Position numbers and translations under genes: made by a program. Of a DNA stretch of 64,000 nt, positions 23,848-32,000 are shown in pieces. Within the stretch, counting starts at the first letter, position 1, and the number at the start of each line of letters is the position of its first letter. Origin of the DNA: Sulfuriferula plumbiphila (GTDB lineage: Bacteria > Pseudomonadota > Gammaproteobacteria > Burkholderiales > Sulfuriferulaceae); NCBI RefSeq assembly GCF_009938015.1, contig NZ_AP021884.1:2440585-2504584 (forward strand). The letters run 5' to 3'. The notes beneath the pieces were generated by a model that saw only the letters and a list, made by a program, of their open reading frames with translations, did no database searches and was not told the DNA's origin.

Positions 23848-25806
23848 TCAGATCAGTGATGGTCCGCGTTGCCGCTCAAAGTCCCAAGACACGCCACTGC
23901 CGCGAACCGTCGCTGCGAGTTGGCGCCCCAAGCGTTGTTCGATCACCGGCCTCCATGGAATCAGACTGAATCCCATGCCGTCATCAAGCATAGCGTAGCG
24001 CCCGCTAGCAAGCGTGACGCTGCGCCGGTAGATACCGCTCACGCGCTGCCCGTCGGAAACCGGCCGGTGCTGCAGGCCGGTTTCCGCTTCTATGTCCTGC
24101 GTGGCCTTCGTTAACTCGCGGTTGCGCAGCGTCGTCAGCAAGTCGCGCGCGAGGACGACGCGCTGCCCCCGCCGCTCGGCCAGCCCCTGTTCGGTCAGGA
24201 AATCGGCGCGCTGTTGCAGTGCGTCCTTGACCTCGCTGCCAAAGCCCAGATCACCCAGCCTCTTGCCGCCGCCGATCAACTGCTGGTCGAGCCAGGTGGC
24301 GCCGATCACGCGGGTTTGCCGCTCGATGGGCAGGTGTGATTTCAGCGCCACCGCCACGCCGCCGTCGAGGCGCTGAGCATCGTACTGGCGGCCTCGCTCG
24401 GGCAGGCTCTCAGGCACACGCCAGACGCCTTCGGCCATGCGCTCCACGATGCCGATGCGGCGCAGGGCTTCCAGCCGCCGTACATGTGCCGCCACCACTT
24501 CGTGTGGGTCGCGGTCCGGCATGGCCTTTCCCTGCACGATGGCCAAGTGATGATCGGTGCGGTACACACCATCGACGGCCAACGCCGCGATGTTTTTGTC
24601 AGCCGCGCGCACGTCGGTCGAGCCTTTCACCTCCACCACGGCACCAGTTGGGTATTGCTCCAATTCCGATCGCGGCGGTAGTGCAACGTAGTGCGCCTTA
24701 CCATCGGTCCCGTCGATGACGAGGTAGCCCTTGTCGTACAGCTCGTTGGCCAGCCCCTTGCCGGCGACGCGACCAACAATGGCACGGCTTTCCTCGCCGG
24801 CCTGGAACACGGCCAGCTCGCGCTGCTTGCCGCTCATGGCGCGATGCATGGTGCGGATGATGTCCCCGCGCTCACCCATGGCCCGCAGAGTAGGCTCGGC
24901 CTCGGCACGGATGGCCCATACGCCGGGTTGCTGCTCGGTCGCCAGCCCCATGCGCTGCAAGCGCTGCAGACGGCCGATCAGCATTTGCCGCTGGCGTTGC
25001 AGCCGGGGTTCGGCCAACGTTTCCGTCCGCACCAGGCCATCTGCGGCCTCGCGCTGCAAGGTGCGATCCAGTCCCGTCCACCGCTCCTGATCGACTTCGC
25101 GCTGCATGGCGCGCTGGATGTCCAACTCGGTGCGCAGCCCCAGCCAATCGGTCGCCAGTTCAGCGGCCCGGCGGCGCATCCCCTCGGCGACGTAGTCGCG
25201 GGAAATGATGAGGTCTTTTCCGGTGTCGTCCTTGCCGCGCAGGACGATGTGGGTATGCGGGTTGTCGGTATTCCAGTGATCCACTGCCACCCAGTTCAGC
25301 CGTGTGCCCAGGTCGGCCTCCATGCGCGCCATCAGGTGGCGGGTATACGTGCGCAGGTCGTCGAGCTCTTCGGCATCCTCTGGCGATACGATGAAGCGAA
25401 ACTGGTGCCGATCCTCGCGTCCGCGTTCCTCGAAAGCGGCGGTGTCCACCGCGTCGGTTGTCGGGCCGTAGGCATGGCCCGACCCGCCCTGGCGATCAAC
25501 CCCTTCGCGCTCGATGTAGCGCAGGTGCGCGGCGGTTGAACGCGGCCCAGCCTTGGCTAGATTGATCAGCCGCGCCTTGATCGTCACGCGACGGGCGTTT
25601 GGCGTGAGCGAGACCCCGGCGAAGCGGGCCGCGACATGGCCGCGCCCCAGCCGGGAACCCGGCCGCTGGCCGACTTTGCCGACCGTCTTGCCGAGCTTGG
25701 CGCCAGCCTTGCTGGTCTGGCGCAGCACCTTGTTGATGAAGGCATCGCCGCGCCGTTTCGGCGCACCAGGCCGCGCCCGGAAACGATCGTCGTCTTGATT
25801 GCTCAT
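23848..25806 (-). CDS. rlxS: Relaxase RlxS (VirD2-like, DUF3363)
   Basis: 652 residues. Nicks oriT and pilots the transferred strand. The N-terminal relaxase domain has the histidine metal motif in NPHTHIVLRG and an upstream HLRYIEREGVDRQGGSGHAYG block that may contain the catalytic tyrosine; the C-terminal half is DUF3363. Start at ATG 25806 (MSNQDDDRFRARPG). No strong start exists further upstream. Same family as the relaxases of Tn4371-type ICEs. The 434-bp spacer upstream of it is the best oriT candidate. Confidence 0.9.
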   Translation of the reverse strand: MSNQDDDRFRARPGAPKRRGDAFINKVLRQTSKAGAKLGKTVGKVGQRPGSRLGRGHVAARFAGVSLTPNARRVTIKARLINLAKAGPRSTAAHLRYIEREGVDRQGGSGHAYGPTTDAVDTAAFEERGREDRHQFRFIVSPEDAEELDDLRTYTRHLMARMEADLGTRLNWVAVDHWNTDNPHTHIVLRGKDDTGKDLIISRDYVAEGMRRRAAELATDWLGLRTELDIQRAMQREVDQERWTGLDRTLQREAADGLVRTETLAEPRLQRQRQMLIGRLQRLQRMGLATEQQPGVWAIRAEAEPTLRAMGERGDIIRTMHRAMSGKQRELAVFQAGEESRAIVGRVAGKGLANELYDKGYLVIDGTDGKAHYVALPPRSELEQYPTGAVVEVKGSTDVRAADKNIAALAVDGVYRTDHHLAIVQGKAMPDRDPHEVVAAHVRRLEALRRIGIVERMAEGVWRVPESLPERGRQYDAQRLDGGVAVALKSHLPIERQTRVIGATWLDQQLIGGGKRLGDLGFGSEVKDALQQRADFLTEQGLAERRGQRVVLARDLLTTLRNRELTKATQDIEAETGLQHRPVSDGQRVSGIYRRSVTLASGRYAMLDDGMGFSLIPWRPVIEQRLGRQLAATVRGSGVSWDFERQRGPSLI

Positions 25807-25861
25807 GTGGTGTCTCCATCCAAGATCGGCGCAGTCCAGCGAGCGAAGCACGCGCCTTCGC

Positions 25862-25921
25862 CAATGCCGGTGCGGCATTGCGCACTCTCGCGGCACGCCG
25901 CTGCCCCTTGGCGCGTGCCGC
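25862..25921. other. Candidate oriT (two nested inverted repeats upstream of the relaxase)
   Basis: CAATGCCG-GTG-CGGCATTG (25862-25880) is followed 10 bp later by GCGGCACGC ... GCGTGCCGC (25890-25898 / 25913-25921). These are the only strong inverted repeats in the otherwise gene-free 25807-26240 spacer between traF and the relaxase. Stem-loops beside a relaxase gene are typical of oriT. The nic site cannot be assigned by eye. Reading frames in this spacer have no recognisable product. Confidence 0.4.
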
Positions 25922-26240
25922 GCCACCCCCATGTGCAGACAAGGTTTTCAAGCGGCCGGGTGCCGCAACCTTTTATCTTGCCTTCCGCCTTTGCCCCTCG
26001 CTTTCGCTCTGGGCGTCGGCGGCCCGGTGGCGCTGTGCTGCTTGCAGCCAGCCCGCCGGCGAACGCGGCCACGGCGACCGGCCGGGCGCGTTCGAGGCAA
26101 GACGCCTGCGCGTGGGAAGAGGGCTCCGGATGCTGAGCGAAGAGCGGTGCGAATGCACGCGCACGGCCCGCGCAACGACACGGCAACGGCCAGCGACGAC
26201 ACGCCCAATGGCACGATGAAGCGCAGCGAATCGGTAGCCA

Positions 26241-26852
26241 TCATGGGCACGTTTCCAGCCAGACCGGATGCGCAACACCGATCACGGTGGATGCAGCAAT
26301 CGGCCCAAAGTACCGGCTGTCGAACGACGCCGGGTTGGTCGTGCTCAATAGGAACAATTCGCCGGAATGAAGCTGCCGACACTGCTTCCAGAATGGCAGC
26401 GATCGGCCCATGCGATCGGCAGGCAAGACAGCGGCCACCAGCACGCCGTCGATGAGCACGCTGCGACCTACGATGCACACTCGCTGCGGCGCCACCGCGC
26501 CTACGCGCTTGAGCAGCGGCACACGCGCCGGCAGGTAGCCGCGCTGCGCTGCCAGCACGGCAGCGTCAGCCGGAAGCTGGGCCAACACGATGCTGCCCAC
26601 GGACAACGGATGTTGCAGCGAGTCGGCCCAGCGCTGGACCGGATCGACGCGATACCAGCCAACCGCCACGCTGTCGGACGGGTTGTAGATCAGGCGCGGC
26701 AGCGGCCGCATGTGGTCAGGAAGGAAGGACACCCAGGCCAGCGCAGCGAGGCCACAGGCGGACAGGCCCGCCAGCGCGAGGCGAGCACGCAAGTGTGAGC
26801 GAGGGTGCGGCGCCGTTCCCGTGGTGTTGGCGGACGTAGAAACTGTCGTCAT
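26241..26852 (-). CDS. traF: TraF, S26-family signal peptidase-like conjugal protein
   Basis: 203 residues. In IncP systems TraF is a membrane serine protease that trims and cyclises the TrbC pilin. One N-terminal membrane segment (about 24-44) is followed by the S26 fold: the serine in NPSDSVAVGWYRVD and the general-base lysine in PLLKRVGAVAPQRVC, then SLPFWKQC and TNPASFDSRYFGPI. Overlaps the DUF2840 stop by 4 bp (ATGA). Its partner pilin gene lies at 10584-10961. Confidence 0.9.
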   Translation of the reverse strand: MTTVSTSANTTGTAPHPRSHLRARLALAGLSACGLAALAWVSFLPDHMRPLPRLIYNPSDSVAVGWYRVDPVQRWADSLQHPLSVGSIVLAQLPADAAVLAAQRGYLPARVPLLKRVGAVAPQRVCIVGRSVLIDGVLVAAVLPADRMGRSLPFWKQCRQLHSGELFLLSTTNPASFDSRYFGPIAASTVIGVAHPVWLETCP

Positions 26853-27382
26853 GGGAACGTCCTCCCGGCTAGCCAGGCGGCGTGCCGTGCAGCGGTGTAT
26901 TCGGGCAGCGCCAGGCGCGCAGCGAGACGGTTGCCTAGCGTGCGCCAGTACGCCGGCGACACATCGATGGCAGCGATGCCCAGCGCCTCGATGGCGTCGA
27001 TCCGTGCCAGCACGGCGCGCACGGCTGGCTCGCCCTCAGCGTGCAGCAACAGGCGTGCGCCCGGCAGCACACCGGGGATGCGCTGCGCCGCGTCCAGCGG
27101 CGTGCAGGCCTGCATCACCATGAGCTGCCAGCGGATCGTGCCGTAGTCGTTGGCGTGCCAACGGATGCGGCAGAACAGCGCGCCGGGCGGGAAGATCGCG
27201 ACGCGCCGCCAGTGGTCGAGCCGGGCGGTGCGCGCCGGTTCGCCGAAGCGCAGATAGATGTCGATGCGCTGCTCAACGTAGGCGAGCGAAACGCGGGTCA
27301 GCGACGCAGTGCCGGTCTGGCTGGCGAGCACCGCGAGCGATGGCGGCGGCGCAACTGTGGACGCCGGAGCGGATGTGTTCAT
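26849..27382 (-). CDS. DUF2840 protein
   Basis: 177 residues, function unknown. DUF2840 genes are a conserved part of the ParA-TraF block of Tn4371-like ICEs. Recognisable segments are SLAYVEQRIDIYLRFGEP, CRIRWHANDYGTIRWQLMVMQA and VLPGARLLLHAEGE. No signal or membrane helix. ATGA overlaps at both ends join it to the RHH gene upstream and traF downstream, so it belongs to the parA-RHH-DUF2840-traF transcript. Confidence 0.85.
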   Translation of the reverse strand: MNTSAPASTVAPPPSLAVLASQTGTASLTRVSLAYVEQRIDIYLRFGEPARTARLDHWRRVAIFPPGALFCRIRWHANDYGTIRWQLMVMQACTPLDAAQRIPGVLPGARLLLHAEGEPAVRAVLARIDAIEALGIAAIDVSPAYWRTLGNRLAARLALPEYTAARHAAWLAGRTFP

Positions 27383-27651
27383 GGACGGTTCTCCAGGCAG
27401 TTTTCTGGAAACTCGCGCTCCAGCAATGCGCGCAGCAGTTCGGCGACAGTCACGCCTTGCGTGAAGGCCGACACCTTGATGCGCGCACGCATCGCAGGCG
27501 TGATGTCGAGGGTCAGACGTGCGGTGTAGAGGTCGCCTTTCTGCAAGGCGTCGGCTTCGCCCTGGCGAACCCATGCCTCTGCGTGCGGATTCGCTGGCGG
27601 CCGTACACCGATGCCGACGCGCTTGCCGCGCGTAGATCGTTCTGTGGTCAT
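27379..27651 (-). CDS. Ribbon-helix-helix protein after ParA (ParG/ParB-like)
   Basis: 90 residues. Basic N-terminus (TTERSTRGKRVGIGVRPP) and a C-terminal RHH-like segment: the strand LYTARLTLDITPAMRARIKV and helix TVAELLRALLEREF. Small RHH proteins encoded directly after ParA commonly act as the centromere-binding partner and operon repressor, which is the proposed role here. Coupled by ATGA to parA and to DUF2840. Confidence 0.75.
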   Translation of the reverse strand: MTTERSTRGKRVGIGVRPPANPHAEAWVRQGEADALQKGDLYTARLTLDITPAMRARIKVSAFTQGVTVAELLRALLEREFPENCLENRP

Positions 27652-28286
27652 GTCGGCCACCGCAGCAGTTCATCGACCAGCGCGGCGATCTCGCGCGTGG
27701 CGGCACTGTCAGGCGCTGTTTCGCGGGCCAACCGACCAGCGGCCACGCTGTCGGCGAAGACGATGCGTTGGTGCACTTCCGAACGCAGCGCGGGCAGCGG
27801 CTGGTCGGCGAGCGTCTGGCGCGCTTCACGGCCGATGATGGTCGTGCTGACGCGCCGATTGATGGCGAAGGCTGCGCGCAGCGTTGGCCGAAACACCTGC
27901 GCCTCGCGGATCAGCGCCACCATCTCGGCAGATGCCCACAGATCGTAGGGACTGGGCTGCACCGGGATCAGCACGCGCTCGGCCGCCAGTAGCGCGGAGC
28001 GCGCCAAGGCGGCGATGCGCGGCGGGCCGTCGATGACGACGTGATCGGCCCTGCGCGCCAGCTCGGGCGCTTCCTGGTGCAGTGTTTCGCGAGCGAGGCC
28101 TACGGCGCTGAACAAGCGCGGCAAGCCCTGTTGGGCGCGCCGCTGCGTCCAGTCCAGCGCCGAGCCTTGTGGGTCGGCGTCGAGCAGAACGACTTGCTGG
28201 CCGCGCATGGCCAGCTCGCCCGCGATGTGCGTGGCGAGCGTGGTCTTGCCGACGCCGCCTTTCTGATTGAGCAAGGCGATGATCAT
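27648..28286 (-). CDS. parA: ParA-family partition ATPase
   Basis: 212 residues from ATG 28286 (MIIALLNQKGGVGKTTLATH). The deviant Walker A KGGVGKTT lies at about 9-16, Walker A' VVLLDADPQGSALDW, and Walker B-like DHVVIDGPPRIAAL. A short ParA without an N-terminal HTH (type Ib/soj-like). It maintains the element, probably in its replicating circular form, with the downstream RHH protein and possibly the distant ParB at 38039. Origin-like repeats lie immediately upstream. Confidence 0.93.
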   Translation of the reverse strand: MIIALLNQKGGVGKTTLATHIAGELAMRGQQVVLLDADPQGSALDWTQRRAQQGLPRLFSAVGLARETLHQEAPELARRADHVVIDGPPRIAALARSALLAAERVLIPVQPSPYDLWASAEMVALIREAQVFRPTLRAAFAINRRVSTTIIGREARQTLADQPLPALRSEVHQRIVFADSVAAGRLARETAPDSAATREIAALVDELLRWPT

Positions 28287-28344
28287 GGCCCGGTCCTCCT
28301 TGCTGGAAAACCGGGTCTTCTTGGCCGAGCGAAACGCTGCGCGT

Positions 28345-28527
28345 CGCGCCGTTTGGTATTTATCCACCGAAACGGCGCGCTTCTGTTATTAGTTAAAGAA
28401 TTTAAGTTAGGGAAGTTAGAGGGGATGGAAACCCGCGCCGCTATTGGGTTTTCGGTGGTTTCGCACGCCTGATAGCACGATAGGGACACGCCCGATAGCA
28501 CGATACCCGGCACGCCTGATAGCACGA
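28345..28527. other. Candidate replication origin (iterons, DnaA box, AT-rich tract)
   Basis: Between repA and parA. Three direct repeats ACGCCTGATAGCACGA (28465, 28488 with one C-for-T change, 28512) at 23-24 bp spacing are iterons. A DnaA-box-like TTATCCACC lies at 28360-28368 in the loop of a 10-bp perfect inverted repeat (CGCGCCGTTT 28345-28354 / AAACGGCGCG 28370-28379). An AT-rich tract lies at about 28381-28420. A second TTATCCCCG is at the repA end. This supports autonomous replication of the excised ICE. The inverted repeat could instead be the partition centromere. Confidence 0.65.
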
Positions 28528-28551
28528 GGCCATTCACAGCTTCTCCCCGAG

Positions 28552-29418
28552 TTATCCCCGTGCCGTCCGCAGCACGGGCCGAAAGGTCAGCAGTTCGGCC
28601 CCGTCGTCCGGCATCCGCTCGATGCCCAGGACGTATCCCGGCATCGACTGCCGCGCCACCAGCGTGCGCAGGTCGCAGGCAAAGTCGTAAGGCTTGGCCG
28701 TGCTGCCCGACTTGCGATGCAGGTGCTTGAAGTCGAACTGCCAGCCACCCGGTTGCTTGCCACCGTGCTTGCGCACCAATCGGTACAGCCAGCGCTCGAT
28801 ACCACCCGTGAGCTTGAAATAGGCCGGATCGATGGTCAGCACCAGCGCCGCGTCCAGCACTCCCGCGTAGAACCAGTCCGGCAGGATCAGCTCGATGCCC
28901 AGCGGCGTGCCGCGGGCGTCGGCCAGTTCCTTCCATTCGTTGATCCAGGAGAAGCGATGCAGGCGCCGCCCGGTCGTCTCGCGTATGGAGGTGGCCACCG
29001 TGGTGGATTGCAACCGATCCAAGGCCGCCTTGAGGCGCTGGTAGTCGCGCAGCGACGTACCGCGTCCGATGAAGCGCAGGATCTCGTAGGGCGTGGCGCG
29101 CATGAGGCGCGACGGGCGAATGCCAGCGTCGCGCGCTTCCACGATCTGGCTGGCCGCCCAGATCAGGATGTCGGCATCCCAGATCGTGGCGATGCCGTGC
29201 TCCTGCGTGCCCTCCACGCGGATCGTCACGCCGCCGGCGCGGAAGTCGATCGGCTGGACGCGCTTCGACTTGGCCAGTGAGAAGAACGGAAAGGCCATCA
29301 AATCCTGGCTGTCGCGCGGCGCCATGTCGCCCGGCAGCGCGCGGAACAGGTCGAGCTGTTCCCGCTCCTGCGTTGGTCGCTGCCCCGATGATCGGGACGG
29401 CAGCGATGGGCTGGGCAT
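28552..29418 (-). CDS. repA: Replication initiator protein RepA
   Basis: 288 residues from ATG 29418 (MPSPSLPSRSSG). Replication initiator protein A family, two winged-helix domains. Visible blocks are DLFRALPGDMAPRDSQDLMA, FPFFSLAKSKRVQPIDF, PYEILRFIGRGTSLRDYQRL and GGIERWLYRLVRKHGG. These initiators are standard in Tn4371-like ICEs and in some broad-host-range plasmids. Iterons lie just past its 3' end. AlpA-like HTH gene 26 bp upstream, probably the same transcript. Confidence 0.9.
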   Translation of the reverse strand: MPSPSLPSRSSGQRPTQEREQLDLFRALPGDMAPRDSQDLMAFPFFSLAKSKRVQPIDFRAGGVTIRVEGTQEHGIATIWDADILIWAASQIVEARDAGIRPSRLMRATPYEILRFIGRGTSLRDYQRLKAALDRLQSTTVATSIRETTGRRLHRFSWINEWKELADARGTPLGIELILPDWFYAGVLDAALVLTIDPAYFKLTGGIERWLYRLVRKHGGKQPGGWQFDFKHLHRKSGSTAKPYDFACDLRTLVARQSMPGYVLGIERMPDDGAELLTFRPVLRTARG

Positions 29419-29444
29419 GGTGATGGCCACCGGCGAAGCGCCGC

Positions 29445-29756
29445 TCAGCGCGCACGGCTGTCGGCCGAGTGGTGCTCGGCATATTCGGGATCGGACGTGG
29501 CCTCGAAGCTGCGCTGGTCGGCCCAAACGTCGAGGTCGGCCACCGCGTACATGACGCGACGGCCGAACTTGCGGAAACGCGGGCCGCCGCCAATCACGCG
29601 CTGCTTTTCCAGCGTGCGCGGCGACAGTCGCAGGTATTCGGCGGCCTCGTCGTTCGTCAGGTAGCGTTGAGGTTGTGTAGCAGCAGCGGGTTGCGGCTGC
29701 GTAGCGTGTGCGGCAGCAGGCCGCAAGGGAGCGGGTCGCATCGGGTAAGCCTCCAT
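29445..29756 (-). CDS. AlpA/excisionase-like helix-turn-helix protein
   Basis: 103 residues; starts at ATG 29756 (MEAYPMRPAP) or 29741. After a Pro/Gln/Ala-rich N-terminus comes a MerR-like HTH_17 domain: YLTNDEAAEYLRLSPRTLEK, GGGPRFRKFGRRVMYAVADL. Such proteins are either transcription factors for the repA operon or recombination-directionality factors. It is the only excisionase-like candidate I see in the ICE, which makes it a suspect for excision control. Confidence 0.8.
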   Translation of the reverse strand: MEAYPMRPAPLRPAAAHATQPQPAAATQPQRYLTNDEAAEYLRLSPRTLEKQRVIGGGPRFRKFGRRVMYAVADLDVWADQRSFEATSDPEYAEHHSADSRAR

Positions 29757-29867
29757 CGGTCAGGACAGCCCGGCCGCACCAGCGCGGCCAGATGGAGGTA
29801 GTCTCAAGAAAGCGATGCGTCCCGTTGAGGGTCGTTTTGCAGGGAATGCAAAACGACCCTCCCCAAG

Positions 29868-30623
29868 CTATTTGAGTTGGGCCAGACGCCGGTATCCGCC
29901 GCGCATCATCGTCAGGCCGCGTCGCACCAGGCGACGCACGCGGGAACGCAGACCGCCATCGGCATACCAGCCTTTGACCACTGCATCGGTGCCGAACAGC
30001 CCCTCGGCAACTTCACGCAAGGACGCCCCAGCCAAGTTGGCGTCGAGCGCCTGCAAGGTGTGCAACTCCTGCAGCGCAGTCGGCGCAGGCCGTGGCCGGG
30101 CCGCTGCCGCGGGCGTTCCTTCTGGGGCCACGGCCAGCTTGTCTAGTTCGGCCCGGAGCGTGCAATGGTGCGCACAAGGCATGTTGCAGGACCGAATAGC
30201 GTAGACGTAGGCCATGCCGTCATCCAAGCCTGGCGCCAGCGTCAGGCGCAGGCAGCAGCCGGGCCAGCGCGCAGCGAGCATCAGGCGTCGGCCATCGTGG
30301 ACCAGGTGTTTTTGACCGGGAATGCGCCACAGCTCGAACGCGACGGCATCCGGTGGCGGGTCAATGTCCGGGTGAAGTTGCGCTGTACAAGGATGGCCGG
30401 GAAGCCAGGCAGGATGTGCGTCGCGCGCATCCAAGGCTGGGTCTTCCAGCATGCGCAGCCCCCAGTCGTGGGCAGCGTCCAGCCTGCGGCGACGGTGCAG
30501 CCAGTCGCGGCGATAGTCGGGATGGCGGCGCAAATACTCCCAGGCCAGTGCCAAGTCATCCAGATGCAGTACGTAGAGATACGCGGCAGTGGGATACCAA
30601 GGTTCGGCGCTTCGATCAGTCAT
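29868..30623 (-). CDS. DUF2285 protein
   Basis: 251 residues, no known activity. An N-terminal DUF6499-like segment (PTAAYLYVLHLDDLALAWEY, LRRHPDYRRDWLHRR) is followed by a C-terminal DUF2285 region (ALQELHTLQALDANLAGASL, LREVAEGLFG) that looks like a helix-turn-helix. This architecture recurs upstream of repA in Tn4371-like and related ICEs. Probably a DNA-binding regulator of the replication/maintenance block. It lies 111 bp upstream of the AlpA-like gene. Confidence 0.82.
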   Translation of the reverse strand: MTDRSAEPWYPTAAYLYVLHLDDLALAWEYLRRHPDYRRDWLHRRRRLDAAHDWGLRMLEDPALDARDAHPAWLPGHPCTAQLHPDIDPPPDAVAFELWRIPGQKHLVHDGRRLMLAARWPGCCLRLTLAPGLDDGMAYVYAIRSCNMPCAHHCTLRAELDKLAVAPEGTPAAAARPRPAPTALQELHTLQALDANLAGASLREVAEGLFGTDAVVKGWYADGGLRSRVRRLVRRGLTMMRGGYRRLAQLK

Positions 30624-30992
30624 GACGCAACCTCCTGTTGGACAGGGATCGTCGCCGCGGTCGTCGGCACGTTGGAACTACGCCGTCAAAACATCAACGC
30701 ACTACTACCAAAGGGATAAACTCAAGGGCGTGGTGTCAAGTCTGATTGGCTCCGAAGTCTTGCGTGGATTGACCGAATACGACGGCCGCGCAGCCCAGAA
30801 ATGGAGCGCAGCAGACAAGACCCTGCTGCAAGCCTTGCTGTGCGTCATATCCTTTTTTGTCAGGGACGTACCACCTTGGCGCAAGAGTGGCAATTCAGAT
30901 CGCCAACGTCATAAGTCAGACCGAAAAAGACACAATGCACCGCAACGGCCTGTGTCTGGATGGCCGCCCGTAGCAGAGGCCATGCGGCTTGA
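30624..30992. other. Spacer without recognised gene between DUF2285 and DUF2958
   Basis: 369 bp. A 62-codon minus frame (30705-30893) and a plus frame running across both neighbours are open, but neither shows family features, a ribosome-binding site or codon bias I can defend. It probably holds the DUF2285 promoter and leader. Confidence 0.4.
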
Positions 30993-31343
30993 TCAGTCGG
31001 GGATCGAGCCATCGATCTGTGCCAGCCGGACGTACTCGGATAACGGCCGCGATGCGCGGAAATACTTGTCTCGCAGGATGGGCTGATGACGCGGCCCGAC
31101 GATGGCCGCCAGATCGGACAGCTTGACCGTTCCCAGCTCCGGTATGCCGATGCCGAGGTCGATGAGGCCACAGGCCGTATCGCCGTCGGCCGGGTCGAGC
31201 GAAGCCAGCAACCAGGTTGCGTGCGCATCCGGCGTGAACAGCCGCACCACGGGTAGCGGGTCGATGCTTCGGCCTGCCGCGCGCGCCTCGCCGTTGGCGA
31301 GCAGTTGCGCTCGCTCGTCGGCGGTGGTGAGTGGTTGGGGCAT
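30993..31343 (-). CDS. DUF2958 protein
   Basis: 116 residues. Blocks LPVVRLFTPDAHATWLLASL, GDTACGLIDLGIGIPELGTV and FRASRPLSEYVRLA are the full DUF2958 domain, found in many ICEs and plasmids next to DNA-metabolism genes. Cytosolic, function unknown. Divergent from the XRE regulator at 31664. Confidence 0.88.
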   Translation of the reverse strand: MPQPLTTADERAQLLANGEARAAGRSIDPLPVVRLFTPDAHATWLLASLDPADGDTACGLIDLGIGIPELGTVKLSDLAAIVGPRHQPILRDKYFRASRPLSEYVRLAQIDGSIPD

Positions 31344-31663
31344 GGTCAGTCAGGAACCCCACGAAACCGAGGATGCACGAATCCGCCTTTCCGCGAAAGC
31401 GTGGAACCACCGAAACGTATGCGCGCTTTCGTGTGTAAACACGGAAGCGCAAGCCATCGAATCCGTACAGAGACAGAAACGTAGAAGCGGATTTGTGGAT
31501 GTCAGGAAAGACATGAGTGCGGCTCTCCGGTTCTGGCGAAATCCGCAGAGGCGGATTTCTGTAAAGGCGCAAAGTCGTAAGGCTCACTATCGAATGAACA
31601 CTATAGATTGTAGCCCTGTAGAGCGCAATCGACTGTCATCTTGGTTTTTGGGGAAACCACGGG
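31344..31663. promoter_or_regulatory. Divergent control region rich in GCGGATTT repeats
   Basis: 320 bp between DUF2958 and the XRE gene. It contains a perfect hairpin GAAATCCGC-AGAG-GCGGATTTC (about 31539-31560), further AATCCGCC and AGCGGATTT copies at about 31380 and 31488, and an imperfect palindrome GCGCTTTCGTGT/CACGGAAGCGC (about 31420-31450). The spread of one half-site suggests operators for the neighbouring XRE protein. No gene is seen. Confidence 0.45.
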
Positions 31664-31954
31664 ATGGCAGAGAAAAACTCATTGGCGATGGCACTGAAGA
31701 CGGTCAGGAAGGCACGCGGTCTGAGCCAGGAGGCGTTCTCCGATGTCTCCAGCCGGACCTACCTGAGTTCGCTGGAGCGCGACCTGAAAAGCCCGACGCT
31801 CAACAAACTGGCCGAGCTGTGCGAGGTGATGGAAATCCACCCGATGACCTTGTTGGCTCTGGCATATGGTGGCGACGCCAAGGGTGTCGACCTGCTTGTG
31901 GAGCGTGTGCGCCGTGAAATTGCCGAGCTGAAAGATACGTCGGATACCATGTGA
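31664..31954 (+). CDS. XRE-family transcriptional regulator
   Basis: 96 residues. Single HTH_3 domain: LAMALKTVRKARGLSQEAFS, SRTYLSSLERDLKSPTLNKL; a short helical C-terminal tail follows. Located 46 bp before the integrase-fold protein at 32001 in the same direction, so probably one operon. The upstream hairpin and half-sites are likely its operators. Confidence 0.88.
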   Translation: MAEKNSLAMALKTVRKARGLSQEAFSDVSSRTYLSSLERDLKSPTLNKLAELCEVMEIHPMTLLALAYGGDAKGVDLLVERVRREIAELKDTSDTM

Positions 31955-32000
31955 GCAATCCGTAGTTCCCCCCCCGGACAATTCATCTCAGGTTTTCGGC

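Noticed and set aside
25803..26186. 127-codon minus frame between traF and the relaxase
   Set aside because: Arg/Ala/Pro-rich with no motif, and it covers the inverted repeats of the oriT candidate; judged non-coding.
28465..28527. CRISPR-like repeats
   Set aside because: Only three 16-bp repeats with 7-8 bp between them, next to repA; they are iterons, not a CRISPR array. No array was seen in the window.
28283..29593. 436-codon minus frame over parA and repA
   Set aside because: Overlaps repA and the origin in another frame; composition is Arg/Gly-rich noise.
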